In this document: positions 45,201-52,766 of the stretch, piece after piece | How the letters are laid out: every line of letters starts with the position of its first letter | Numbering within the stretch: the stretch's first letter is position 1 | NCBI GenBank assembly: GCA_050179645.1 | Contig: JBFXEX010000001.1 | Span: 62,001-126,000, forward strand | Direction of reading: 5' to 3' | DNA: 64,000 nt | From: VAZQ01 sp050179645 | GTDB taxonomy: Bacteria > Pseudomonadota > Alphaproteobacteria > Rhizobiales > Xanthobacteraceae | The notes under the pieces: model-generated | Database searches by the model: none | Seen by the model: the letters and a program-made list of their open reading frames with translations, nothing else | What the model was told of the DNA's origin: nothing | Program-made: the position numbers and the translations under genes

Positions 45201-45766
45201 GCGGCCTTGGCCTCGGGCTCTCCATCGTGGAGCGAATTGCGCGGGTGCTGGAGCACAAGATCACCGTCACCTCCATCCTCGGCCGCGGCTCCAGCTTCGC
45301 GGTCGACGTGCCGGTCGCGCCGGCGCTGCCGTCGAGCCGGCAGCCGCGGATCGTGCGCGATGCCGATCGCGTGCAACTGTCCGGCATCGTCGTGCTGTGC
45401 ATCGACAACGACCTCGCCATCCTCGACGGCATGGAAACGCTGCTCGGCGGCTGGGGATGTCGCGTGCTGAAGGCGGCGGATATGGCGTCGGCTGCCGCCG
45501 CCATCGTCGAGGCCAAGGCTTCGCCCGACGGATTGCTGGTGGATTACCATCTCGATCAGGGCAACGGCATCGAGGCCATCGTCGAACTCCGCCGTCGCTT
45601 CGGCCCCGATCTGACCGCCATCCTGATCACTGCCGACCGCAGCCCGCGGGTGCGCGAAGAGGCCCGCGCGCACGGCGTTCAGGTGCTGAACAAGCCGGTG
45701 CGGCCGGCTGCATTGCGCGCACTATTGACGCAATGGCGGGTACAACGCGTTGCTGCGGCGGAATAG
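42251..45766 (+). CDS. Transporter-like hybrid sensor histidine kinase (SSS-PAS-HisKA-HATPase-REC)
   Basis: 1171-aa membrane kinase. Residues 1 to about 520 form a sodium/solute-symporter-like domain (about 13 helices, e.g. LIYPLSLAIYCTSWTFFGSVG). A linker and a PAS_7-type domain (TALDHVRQGIAVFDKDLHLVCWN) follow. A coiled coil precedes the HisKA box AAASHDILQPLNAARL with phospho-His H815, an HATPase_c domain (LVSNAIKYTPRG, GLGLSIVERIA), and a C-terminal receiver with phospho-Asp D1098 (VDYHLDQG). Relatives such as the CbrA- and NahK-like kinases sense carbon or metabolic state. The open frame runs upstream to 41276, but that part is antisense to AbrB. It converges on the NarL-type regulator, its probable partner. 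Confidence 0.9.
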   Translation: MLQGWVVIACALGYLGLLFVVASYGDKTRHFGREGRLRHLIYPLSLAIYCTSWTFFGSVGLATRTGFEFLTIYVGPILVIGLCSPLIIRIVRLAKAQNITSIADFIAARYGKAQTVAATVALIAIIGTIPYIALQLKAVSTSLTTILVHIGPASGAMQPVLGDIAFYVAVAMALFAVLFGTRHIDATEHQDGLMLAIATESLVKLVAFVAVGIFVTFWLFDGPFSLFARALERPNTAAVLTREPMLGTLIAMTVLSLFAIVLLPRQFHVTVVENNNEAEIKRAAWLFPLYLVLINLFVVPIALAGMMTFSAGQFDSDMFVLALPLSAGYDLLTIAAFIGGLSAATAMVIVESVALAIMVSNDIVMPLVLQRREALVTGRDVGRFLLTVRRVAIFVILFFAYLYYRLAGDAQLASIGLLSFAAVAQLAPAFFGGLIWRRGTARGALAGMTVGILVWAYTLLLPSIADAGIVGHSILSQGPWGLTMLRPQALFGLDLPPLVHGVLWSLTLNVLAYVAFSFGRAPASIERLQSDLFVPSDLTPIAPTFRLWRSSVTVEELTTTIARYLGEERTRTSFDSYALTRGVSLDPKGEADFQVLRFAEHLLASAIGAASSRLVLSLLLRKRTVSTKAALRLLDDASAAIHYNREILQTALDHVRQGIAVFDKDLHLVCWNRQFGEILTLPPQLTRVGTALHEILQLSAENTGDEGAADLLMRDRLARYVSSSEPFRERFAARDLVIEVRSNPMPDGGFVTTFTDITPSVKAAEELERANESLERRVQERTEELTRLNSELGRAKAEADEANISKTKFLAAASHDILQPLNAARLYVTSLVERQRGGDDAQLIGNIDASLDAVEEIFGALLDISRLDTGAMKTEKMNFRIDELFRQLEVEFTPLAQEKGLKLKFVHSSLAVHSDRRLLRRLLQNLVSNAIKYTPRGRVLVGCRKRRGKLRIYVYDTGLGIPHGKKSAIFKEFHRLNDGAKVARGLGLGLSIVERIARVLEHKITVTSILGRGSSFAVDVPVAPALPSSRQPRIVRDADRVQLSGIVVLCIDNDLAILDGMETLLGGWGCRVLKAADMASAAAAIVEAKASPDGLLVDYHLDQGNGIEAIVELRRRFGPDLTAILITADRSPRVREEARAHGVQVLNKPVRPAALRALLTQWRVQRVAAAE

Positions 45767-45789
45767 AGCGCGGCGCCCGGAAATGCCTG

Positions 45790-46467
45790 TCAGTTCGCCG
45801 AGCTGGCAGCCTGCGGCCACTGCCCAAGCTCGATCTTGGCGGCGGCGATCACCGCCTGGGTACGGCTTTCGACCCCGAGCTTCTGCAGGATCGCCGAGAC
45901 GTGCGCCTTGATGGTCGCCTCCGAGACGCTGAGCTCGTAGGCGATCAGTTTGTTGAGCAGTCCTTCCGACAGCATCATCAGCACGCGCACCTGTTGCGGC
46001 GTCAGCGAGGTCAGGCGCGCCAGCAGGTCCGCGGTTTCGGCGTCCGAGCCGGTGCCGAGATCGATGTCGGGCGGCGTCCAGACACCGCCCTCGAACACGC
46101 GGGCGATGCCGGTGCGGATCGCTTCGATACCGAGCGTCTTGGGGATGAAGCCGGAGGCGCCGAAGTCCATGCAGCGCCGGATCACCGCCGGGTCGTCGTT
46201 GGCCGAAACGACGACGACCGGGACGCTCGGATATTGCGCGCGCAGATACATCAGCCCGGAGAAGCTCCGTACACCCGGCATCGTCAAGTCGAGCAGGATC
46301 AGGTCGAACTCGCCGCCAAGCTCCAGCACCTCGGCGAGATCTTCGAAGGACCCCGCCTCGGCGATGTCGACATTCGCCAAGAGGCCGGACACCGCCTCGC
46401 GCAATGCCCCGCGGAACAGCGGATGATCGTCGGCGATGACCAGACGATAGCTTATCGAATCGCTCAC
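45790..46467 (-). CDS. NarL/FixJ-type response regulator
   Basis: 225-aa regulator: receiver domain with acidic pocket ADD (residues 12-14), phospho-Asp D60 in LILLDLTMPG and the Lys in FIPKTLG; then a LuxR-type HTH (LTPQQVRVLMMLSEGLLNKLIAYELSVSEATIKAHVSAIL). The GTG start at 46467 has GGGAG about nine bases upstream; upstream codons lack homology. The stop faces the kinase stop across 23 bases. The two probably form one phosphorelay. Confidence 0.9.
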   Translation of the reverse strand: MSDSISYRLVIADDHPLFRGALREAVSGLLANVDIAEAGSFEDLAEVLELGGEFDLILLDLTMPGVRSFSGLMYLRAQYPSVPVVVVSANDDPAVIRRCMDFGASGFIPKTLGIEAIRTGIARVFEGGVWTPPDIDLGTGSDAETADLLARLTSLTPQQVRVLMMLSEGLLNKLIAYELSVSEATIKAHVSAILQKLGVESRTQAVIAAAKIELGQWPQAASSAN

Positions 46468-46614
46468 CCCGTTATTCTCCCGGCCACGGTCAGCCTTCAA
46501 ATCATAGCACAGCCGACGGGAAGATATCGCCGAACTGACCCGGCTTCGGCTCAGCAGCAAACCGCGACCATTAGCTAGAATCGGCCCGAAAAGCGGCCAT
46601 CGAATTGATCTGGC

Positions 46615-47097
46615 TCAACCCTGGCGGCCGAGGAATTGCAGCACGATCTCCCGCCGATGCGGGCGGGCACGATGCTCGGCGAGATAAATGCCCTGCCACG
46701 TGCCGAGCGTGAGGGCACCGTTGGCGACCGGGACATGCAGCGTCACGCCGGTCACCATCGCCTTCACGTGGGCCGGCATGTCGTCAGGGCCCTCGGTGTC
46801 GTGGACCCAGCCGGCGCCGGCCGGAGCCAGGCGCGCAAGCGCCGTCACCAGGTCGGTCTGCACATCAGGATCGGCATTCTCCTGAATGACCAGCGAAGCC
46901 GAAGTGTGCCGCAGGAACAGAAACAATACGCCGTCTCGGCCGCCAGCCGCTGTGACGAATTGGGCGGCATCGCGCGTAATCTCGGTAAATCCCGGCCTGG
47001 AGGTTTCGACCACGAGCGTCGCGGTCGCCATGACGTCGGGTGCGAACCGGGTCACCGTCAGACGACCAGCAACGATAGCGCCGTGGGCGGCGATCAT
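46615..47097 (-). CDS. YjbQ family protein (UPF0047)
   Basis: 160-aa YjbQ/UPF0047 protein with FLRHTSASLVIQENADPDV, HDTEGPDDMPAHVKAMV and LGTWQGIYLAEHR, the conserved His-rich metal-binding blocks. E. coli YjbQ has weak thiamine-phosphate synthase activity; the true role is unclear. The ATG at 47097 overlaps the stop of the upstream secreted-protein gene (ATGA), favouring this start; the Met at 47031 would give the more usual family length. Confidence 0.88.
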   Translation of the reverse strand: MIAAHGAIVAGRLTVTRFAPDVMATATLVVETSRPGFTEITRDAAQFVTAAGGRDGVLFLFLRHTSASLVIQENADPDVQTDLVTALARLAPAGAGWVHDTEGPDDMPAHVKAMVTGVTLHVPVANGALTLGTWQGIYLAEHRARPHRREIVLQFLGRQG

Positions 47098-47546
47098 GAC
47101 TTCTTCATCGCTTCCTTTTGCAGATTAGTGATGATCTCGACCATCCGGCGCCACACCTTCTCGACGAACGCCATCATCTTGGTGAGGTCGGCATCGTCCG
47201 GCAGCGCTCTCGGATCCTCGGTCTTCGGCGGGTCCGGTTTGACGACGCCCGGCAACGGCACATTGCGCGCGAGCAACTCCTTCTTAAGCGCCGCGTTCTC
47301 GCCCTGCAGGCGCGCGATTTCAGCCTCAAGGGCAGCACGTTCGTCCGCCACCGTCAGACATGTCCATCCGGCTGTCCGGCGCGTGCAGACCGACACCTGC
47401 CCGGTACGACTATCGAGCCGCAGATATCCGTCCTCGATCCGGGTGAAGGTAAAGCGGCTGTCGTCGCCGTCGGGCCTGTCCTGCGCCCAGGCGGCCGGCG
47501 CTATTGCGGACCAGGCCACGAGCACGAGGAACGCGATACGGGTCAT
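47094..47546 (-). CDS. Secreted protein with a coiled coil, unknown function
   Basis: 150-aa protein with a signal peptide (MTRIAFLVLVAWSAIAPAA, cleavage near WAQD), a short beta region (RFTFTRIEDGYLRLDSRTGQ, VSVCTRRTAGWTCLTV with two Cys) and a coiled coil (ERAALEAEIARLQGENAALKK). The start at 47546 has AAGGAG seven bases upstream. It is coupled to yjbQ. Similar small periplasmic proteins are common in Hyphomicrobiales but uncharacterised. Confidence 0.75.
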   Translation of the reverse strand: MTRIAFLVLVAWSAIAPAAWAQDRPDGDDSRFTFTRIEDGYLRLDSRTGQVSVCTRRTAGWTCLTVADERAALEAEIARLQGENAALKKELLARNVPLPGVVKPDPPKTEDPRALPDDADLTKMMAFVEKVWRRMVEIITNLQKEAMKKS

Positions 47547-47745
47547 GCTGGTCTCCTTGTGCACAGCGGGCGCAACGCTTGCATCTCCGCGCGTCGAATC
47601 CAATCAGCCCATCTTACCGCGGTTTGATCGGACCTAGAACCTCGGCCAGAATGCCGGCCGCGATGCACAAAATGCCGTTGAGGCACCGTCGCGTATTGAC
47701 GCTTTTCGCTGCAAAATCATATCTTTAGGCTTGGAGGCGCAATTC

Positions 47746-47774
47746 TTGACTCGACCCAACCCTCTGCGTATGTT
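47746..47774 (+). promoter_or_regulatory. Sigma70-like promoter of the F0 ATP synthase operon
   Basis: TTGACT at 47746-47751 and TATGTT at 47769-47774 are separated by exactly 17 bases, close to the housekeeping consensus. They end 56 bases before the atpI ATG at 47831. No other gene starts between them. Confidence 0.6.
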
Positions 47775-47830
47775 CCGCCCGGCCTTGGGGCGGCGGCACA
47801 GCCGCGAGAACCGTCGCGGGTGTCGATAGC

Positions 47831-48211
47831 ATGGCCGGCGACGACGCACGCGGAAACGGTAATCGTGGAAAACCTCCGCCCGACGAGGCTGCGCTCCGTG
47901 CGCGGTTGAAGCGTCTCGGCGAACGGCTCGGTCATGTTCACACCGACCGTCCCTCCGACAGTAGTCCGGATCAACGACCGACCACCGATCCGTCGGCGAT
48001 CGCCCGGGGTTTTCGGTTGTCGACCGAACTCGTCGCGGGCGTGCTGCTGGGAGCGGGCATCGGCTGGCTGATTGATCGGGGCCTTGGAATTTCGCCCTGG
48101 GGGCTGATTGTGTTTCTGCTCCTGGGGTTTGCCGCCGGCGTCCTGAACGTGATGCGGGCGGCGGGGGTGGTTCCGACAAAAACGTTGGATCCGCCCGGTT
48201 CGAAACAATAG
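47831..48211 (+). CDS. atpI: F0F1 ATP synthase subunit I
   Basis: 126-aa small membrane protein with a charged, proline-rich N-terminus and two hydrophobic helices (STELVAGVLLGAGIGWLID, GLIVFLLLGFAAGVLNVM) that carry the glycine pattern of AtpI. AtpI assists assembly of the c-ring and possibly Mg2+ supply. It is the first gene of the F0 operon, 51 bases before atpB. Confidence 0.93.
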   Translation: MAGDDARGNGNRGKPPPDEAALRARLKRLGERLGHVHTDRPSDSSPDQRPTTDPSAIARGFRLSTELVAGVLLGAGIGWLIDRGLGISPWGLIVFLLLGFAAGVLNVMRAAGVVPTKTLDPPGSKQ

Positions 48212-48262
48212 TGGGAAAGCGCGCACCCGGCGTGTGCGCGTCAGCGAAGGGCCGGTCCGGTT

Positions 48263-49009
48263 ATGGATCCCATCCATCAGTTTGAGATCAAAAATCTCTT
48301 CACCCTGTTCACGGTCGGCAATACCCACATCGCCTTCACCAATTCGGCGCTCTACATGGTGATCGCGCTTGCCGTGATCGCGCTGCTGATGCTGGGCGCG
48401 ACCGGTTCGCGCGCGCTGATCCCGGGCCGGCTGCAGTCGGTCGCCGAAATGTCCTACGAGTTCGTGGCGAACACCCTGCGCAGCAGCGCCGGCACCGAGG
48501 GGATGAAGTTCTTTCCGCTGGTGTTCTCGCTGTTCATGTTCATCCTGGTGCTGAATGTCGTCGGCATCATCCCGTACACCTTCACGGTCACCAGCCACAT
48601 CATCATCACGGTCTCGCTCGCGCTGCTGGTGTTCTTCACCGTGATCATCTACGGCTTCTGGCGCAACGGCCTGAAATTCTTCAAGCTGTTCGTGCCGAGC
48701 GGCATTCCGATCTACATCCTGCCGCTGGTGACCTTCATCGAGGTGCTGTCGTTCCTGTCGCGGCCGGTGTCCCACAGCGTGCGGTTGTTCGCCAACATGC
48801 TGGCCGGGCACATCACGCTGAAGGTGTTCGGCGGCTTCGTCACCATGCTGGGTGCGCTCGGCGTGGTCGGCTGGCTGGGCGCCGTCCTGCCGCTCGGTCT
48901 GACCGTGGCACTGACCGCGCTCGAACTGCTGGTGGCGTTCCTGCAGGCTTACGTGTTCGCCATCCTCACCTGCATCTATCTCAACGATGCGATTCACCCG
49001 GGCCACTGA
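48263..49009 (+). CDS. atpB: F0F1 ATP synthase subunit a
   Basis: 248-aa membrane stator subunit forming the two proton half-channels. The essential Arg is in SHSVRLFANMLAGH, and the C-terminal helix ALELLVAFLQAYVFAILTCIYL is typical. The start at 48263 follows GGCCGG-rich leader sequence. It is followed by atpE after 34 bases. Confidence 0.96.
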   Translation: MDPIHQFEIKNLFTLFTVGNTHIAFTNSALYMVIALAVIALLMLGATGSRALIPGRLQSVAEMSYEFVANTLRSSAGTEGMKFFPLVFSLFMFILVLNVVGIIPYTFTVTSHIIITVSLALLVFFTVIIYGFWRNGLKFFKLFVPSGIPIYILPLVTFIEVLSFLSRPVSHSVRLFANMLAGHITLKVFGGFVTMLGALGVVGWLGAVLPLGLTVALTALELLVAFLQAYVFAILTCIYLNDAIHPGH

Positions 49010-49043
49010 ACCGGCCCGCAACCGAACTGGAAGGAGTTTTGAA

Positions 49044-49271
49044 ATGGATGCTGAAGCCGCAAAGATGATCGGTGCCGGTATCGCCTGCATCGGCATGGGT
49101 GGCGCCGGCGTCGGCGTCGGCATGATCTTTGGCCACTATCTGGCGGCCGCGCTGCGCAACCCCTCCGCCGCCCAGGGACAGTTCGGCAACCTGATCTTCG
49201 GCTTCGCGGTGACCGAGGCGCTCGGCATCTTCTCGCTGCTGATTGCGCTTCTGCTGCTGTTCGCGCTCTGA
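49044..49271 (+). CDS. atpE: F0F1 ATP synthase subunit c
   Basis: 75-aa hairpin of two helices that forms the rotor ring. The proton-carrying carboxylate is E58 in FAVTEALGIF, and the Gly-rich first helix is GGAGVGVGM. The polar loop reads ALRNPSAAQGQ. AAGGAG nine bases before the ATG at 49044 sets the start; the open frame back to 48987 is not used. Confidence 0.96.
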   Translation: MDAEAAKMIGAGIACIGMGGAGVGVGMIFGHYLAAALRNPSAAQGQFGNLIFGFAVTEALGIFSLLIALLLLFAL

Positions 49272-49326
49272 GCGACGCGCCTGATGGTGCGTCCGCGCAC
49301 CGCCAAGTGAAACTTCGGAGCGAGCA

Positions 49327-49884
49327 ATGGCGCAAAAGAACGCGCAACCGTCGACACTGACGGAGCACATCCCGCCAGGTGAGCAGCACGCGAAGGGCTT
49401 TCCGCCGTTCGATGCCACCACGTTCGCCTCGCAACTGCTGTGGCTGACGCTGACCTTCGTGGTGCTCTACCTGCTGATGGCGCGCGTCGCACTCCCGCGC
49501 GTCGGCGGGATCATCGAAAGCCGCCGCCAGCGCGTTACTGGCGACCTTGCCGATGCGCAGCGCTTCAAGGATCAGTCGGACGGCGCCATCGCGGCCTACG
49601 AGAAGGCATTGGCGGACGCGCGCGGGCGCGCCCAGGCGGTTGCCAACGAGGCCCGCGAGAAGCAGGCGGCGGAGGCCGAGGCCCACCGCAAGACGCTCGA
49701 TGCCAAGCTCAACGCCCATATCGCCGAGTCCGAAAAGACCATCGCCAACAGCCGGTCAGCAGCGATGTCCAACGTGCGCTCCATCGCGGCGGACGCCGCC
49801 TCGGCGATCGTCGAACGTCTGACCGGCTCCGCGCCGGCGAAGGATGACGTCGCCAACGCCGTCGGTGACGCGCTCAAGCGCTGA
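49327..49884 (+). CDS. atpF2: F0F1 ATP synthase subunit b'
   Basis: 185-aa stator subunit with one N-terminal helix (LLWLTLTFVVLYLLMARVAL) after a 45-residue polar leader, and a long charged coiled coil. The b' form with separate b occurs in photosynthetic and related alphaproteobacteria and in cyanobacteria. It is followed by atpF after 9 bases; together they make the peripheral stalk. Confidence 0.93.
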   Translation: MAQKNAQPSTLTEHIPPGEQHAKGFPPFDATTFASQLLWLTLTFVVLYLLMARVALPRVGGIIESRRQRVTGDLADAQRFKDQSDGAIAAYEKALADARGRAQAVANEAREKQAAEAEAHRKTLDAKLNAHIAESEKTIANSRSAAMSNVRSIAADAASAIVERLTGSAPAKDDVANAVGDALKR

Positions 49885-49893
49885 GGACAGCCC

Positions 49894-50376
49894 ATGTTTG
49901 AAGCCGAATTCTGGGTCGCGATTTCCTTCGTCATCTTCGTGGCGGTGATGGCCTATTTCGGCGTGCACAAGCTGATGGTGAAGGGGATCGACGACCGGCG
50001 CGACCGGATCAAGTCGGAGCTCGACGAAGCTCGCCGCCTCAAGGAAGAGGCGCAGGCCCTGCTGGCGCAGTACGAGCGCAAGAAGCAGGAGGCTGAACGC
50101 GAGGCCGAAGAGATCGTCAAGAGCGCAATGGCCGAGGCCGGACGCATCGCCAGCGAGGCGAAGACCAAGATGGAAGACTTCGTCGCGCGGCGCACCAAGA
50201 TGGCAGAGAACAAGATCGCCCAGGCCGAAGCGCAGGCCGTGTCGGACGTGCGCTCCTCGGCCGCCGAGGCTGCCGTCGCGGCCGCGCAGTCGCTGCTCTC
50301 CCGGCTGGTCAAGGGCAAGGTCGCCGACGACCTCATCGCCAAGGGCATCGAGGACGTGCGCGGCAAGCTGAATTAG
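49894..50376 (+). CDS. atpF: F0F1 ATP synthase subunit b
   Basis: 160-aa stator subunit: N-terminal membrane helix (FWVAISFVIFVAVMAYFGV) and a long coiled coil (LKEEAQALLAQYERKKQEAE and on). It is the last gene of the F0 operon. A weak hairpin (TGTGTCC at 50408 with GGACACA at 50449) follows. The F1 genes are not in the window, as is usual for the split arrangement. Confidence 0.95.
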   Translation: MFEAEFWVAISFVIFVAVMAYFGVHKLMVKGIDDRRDRIKSELDEARRLKEEAQALLAQYERKKQEAEREAEEIVKSAMAEAGRIASEAKTKMEDFVARRTKMAENKIAQAEAQAVSDVRSSAAEAAVAAAQSLLSRLVKGKVADDLIAKGIEDVRGKLN

Positions 50377-50614
50377 CGCGTCCGCCTACAACCTCTCGCT
50401 CCTCTTATGTGTCCGCCGGCGCATCGCTTGCGCTGCAGACCGGGACACACGCCGTCGTCAGGTCCGTGACGATTCCAGACCAGCGCCGCGAACGCTTTGG
50501 CGCTCATGCCCGACTTTCGCCACCAGTGCGCGATTCTTTCGTTGCGTGCTGATTCGGAAGAGACCGAGTCAGTTCGACCATGCTGTTGGGGACGCGGCAT
50601 AGGCGGGGGCATGC

Positions 50615-51271
50615 GTGATCATCTTTGACTGCAACGGGGTGCTGGTCGACAGCGAGCGGATTGCTGCCGCGGTCGCAGCCGAATCCTTCAACCGCATCGG
50701 TGTGCCGCTGACCGCCGACCTGGTCATCCGGTATTTCTTCGGACGGCGGCCCGCCGACATGTTCGCGACCATCGAGACCGCCATGCAGCGCAGCCTGCCC
50801 TCGGATTTTGCCGCCGGGGTTGCGGCGGCGACCATCGAACGCCTGAGCTCCGAACTTCGCCCCATGCCGCACGCAGCCCACGCCCTCACCTGGCTGCGCG
50901 GACCGAAATGCGTGGCGTCGTCGGCGCCGGAGGACCGGGTGCGGATCAGCCTGCAGACCGCGGGACTCGCCCGATTCTTCGAGGGGCACCTGTTCTCGGC
51001 GAGCGACGTTCCCCGGGGCAAGCCCGCGCCCGATCTGTTCCTGCATGCTGCCGGGCGAATGGGTGTGCGGCCCGAGCACTGCATCGTCGTCGAGGACTCA
51101 CCCGCCGGCGTTACGGCCGCAGCGGCGGCCGGCATGGCTGCGGTCGGCTTCGTCGGCGGCAGCCACGCGGAGGCCAATCTCGCCGAACGGCTGGTCGCAG
51201 CGGGCGCCCGCTCGATCGTTGCCGATCTGCGGCACCTCAAGAGCACGATCGTCAGCCTGGGCGGCTACTGA
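50615..51271 (+). CDS. HAD-superfamily phosphatase-like protein with an altered motif I
   Basis: 218-aa HAD subfamily protein with a helical cap. Motif I is FDCNGVLVDSE: D5 is the nucleophile, but N7 replaces the second Asp that normally is the general acid/base. Motif II (VASSAPE), the motif III Lys (RGKPAPDLF) and motif IV (VVEDSPAGV) are normal. It resembles phosphoglycolate phosphatase/beta-phosphoglucomutase relatives. The N7 change may slow turnover or alter the reaction; Asn variants do occur in the family. The start is GTG at 50615; the ATG four bases earlier is out of frame. Confidence 0.85.
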   Translation: MIIFDCNGVLVDSERIAAAVAAESFNRIGVPLTADLVIRYFFGRRPADMFATIETAMQRSLPSDFAAGVAAATIERLSSELRPMPHAAHALTWLRGPKCVASSAPEDRVRISLQTAGLARFFEGHLFSASDVPRGKPAPDLFLHAAGRMGVRPEHCIVVEDSPAGVTAAAAAGMAAVGFVGGSHAEANLAERLVAAGARSIVADLRHLKSTIVSLGGY

Positions 51272-51290
51272 CCAGCCGTCGAGATTCTCG

Positions 51291-51977
51291 CTATTGAGTC
51301 TTGGGTGGCCGCTTGGCGCTCTTCGGCGCGGGCTTCGCCGGCTTGTCGCCGACGTCGTCGAAGCCGACATAAATCACATAGGCCTCAAGCTCAGTGGTCG
51401 GTGGCAACGGAAAGCTCATGCTGTCGTCGACGTCAAGCCACGGCACGTTGACCTCGCCCTGAGGCATCGTCACCGGTACTTTCTTAAACTTGGTTGTGAT
51501 GGTCTTCGGCTCCGGCCCTTCCTTGACGACCGCATAGCGCAACGGCACCTCGACGTTGCCCGGACCGCCTTGCGGCCCGATGATGACGCGGCCCTGCACG
51601 CCGACCTTGATGGTGAGATTTCCCTCCGCGACGATGCATTCGCGCGCCAGCTGGTTGAAGGAAACCTGGTACTTCAAGTCGCCGGCGGTCGCTTGGCCTT
51701 GTTTCGCGGTGGCGACATTGAACGTGCCGGCGCCGGCGCGGATTTCCACGCCCGGGCAATCCACCGACGGTGCCACCGGCTGGGCGGTTGCGGCGGGCTT
51801 CGGCGCCGCGGGCTTCGAGCCTCCAAAGTAGCCCGACAGCCGGTTCATCAAGGTCGGTGAAGTCTCCTGCGAACCGACGTTCTGGGCGGACGAGCAAGCG
51901 GCCAACGCTAGCGCCCCGCCCAGCAGAATCGGGATTTGGACCTTGCGCTTGATTCGTCCGTCACCATACGCCCGCAT
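51291..51977 (-). CDS. Lipoprotein of unknown function
   Basis: 228-aa protein with a lipobox (LGGALALAACSS, Cys near residue 25). A proline/alanine linker and a beta-rich domain (VEIRAGAGTFNVATA, QARECIVAEGNLTIKVG-like) follow, then a Lys/Pro-rich tail (KPAKPAPKSAKRPPKTQ). It is likely anchored in the outer membrane. The start at 51977 puts the lipobox at the proper distance; the frame to 52226 is not used. Convergent with the HAD gene. Confidence 0.75.
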   Translation of the reverse strand: MRAYGDGRIKRKVQIPILLGGALALAACSSAQNVGSQETSPTLMNRLSGYFGGSKPAAPKPAATAQPVAPSVDCPGVEIRAGAGTFNVATAKQGQATAGDLKYQVSFNQLARECIVAEGNLTIKVGVQGRVIIGPQGGPGNVEVPLRYAVVKEGPEPKTITTKFKKVPVTMPQGEVNVPWLDVDDSMSFPLPPTTELEAYVIYVGFDDVGDKPAKPAPKSAKRPPKTQ

Positions 51978-52062
51978 TGCGTCCACCCCGCTGGTTGGAA
52001 CGGCCCCCGACGGTCTCCTAAGGCGCAACCGTGGCATCCCCAAGGCTCGAACGCCCGGCAAA

Positions 52063-52680
52063 CTAGCGATCCGAAAAGGCCCCGGCGGCGGCCGGCGGGG
52101 CCGGGTCATCCGCGAGCCGGGCAAACAGCAGGTGATCCTGCCAGATGCCGTTGATGCACAGATAATGGCGGGCAAACCCCTCGCGGGTAAAGCCGGCTTT
52201 TTCCAGAAGCCGCACCGAGGCGGCATTGGTCGGGATGCAGGCGGCCTCGACCCGGTGCAGCCGCAGCGTGGCGAATGCGAACGGCAGGACGGCGTTCACG
52301 GCCGCCGTCATGTACCCCTGCCGGGCATAGACCGCGCCCATCCAGTAGCCGAGGCTCGCCGCCTGCGCGCAGCCTCGCCGAATGTTGGCCAGCGTCAGGC
52401 CGCCGACCAGCGCGTTGTCCAGCCTGCGGAAGACGAAGAACGCATAGGCCAGATCGGCACGCTGGTCTTCGGAATAGCGCTTGATGCGGCGCCGGAACGA
52501 CGCGCGACTGAGATCATCCGCCGGCCAGGTCGGCTCCCAGGGGGTCAGAAAATCCCGGCTCGCGCCGCGCAATTCGGCCCATTCGGCATGGTCGCCGGCT
52601 TGCGGCGTACGCAAGACTACCCCTTCCCCGGCAATCGCCGGGACCATCTCGGACAGACTCACGCTGCGGAAAAAAGCCAT
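52063..52680 (-). CDS. GNAT family N-acetyltransferase (RimJ/RimL-like)
   Basis: 205-aa acetyltransferase: VVLRTPQAGDHAEW N-terminal block, LGYWMGAVYARQGYMTAAVNA (acetyl-CoA binding region), and IPTNAASVRLLEKAGFTREGFARHYL, the hallmark of the RimJ group that acetylates protein N-termini or related amines. It lies 87 bases downstream of the M16 peptidase gene on the same strand. Confidence 0.9.
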   Translation of the reverse strand: MAFFRSVSLSEMVPAIAGEGVVLRTPQAGDHAEWAELRGASRDFLTPWEPTWPADDLSRASFRRRIKRYSEDQRADLAYAFFVFRRLDNALVGGLTLANIRRGCAQAASLGYWMGAVYARQGYMTAAVNAVLPFAFATLRLHRVEAACIPTNAASVRLLEKAGFTREGFARHYLCINGIWQDHLLFARLADDPAPPAAAGAFSDR

Positions 52681-52766
52681 CGCGCTTCATACCATAGCCC
52701 GCCGCGAAGGCTCAGGTCGGCCCCCCGCAAGGTACGCGTGGCAGACTCAAGCATCACGGCAAACCA

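Noticed and set aside
50408..50449. Terminator after atpF
   Set aside because: Arms of only 7 bases with a 28-base loop and no T-run. Mentioned under atpF but too weak to call as a feature.
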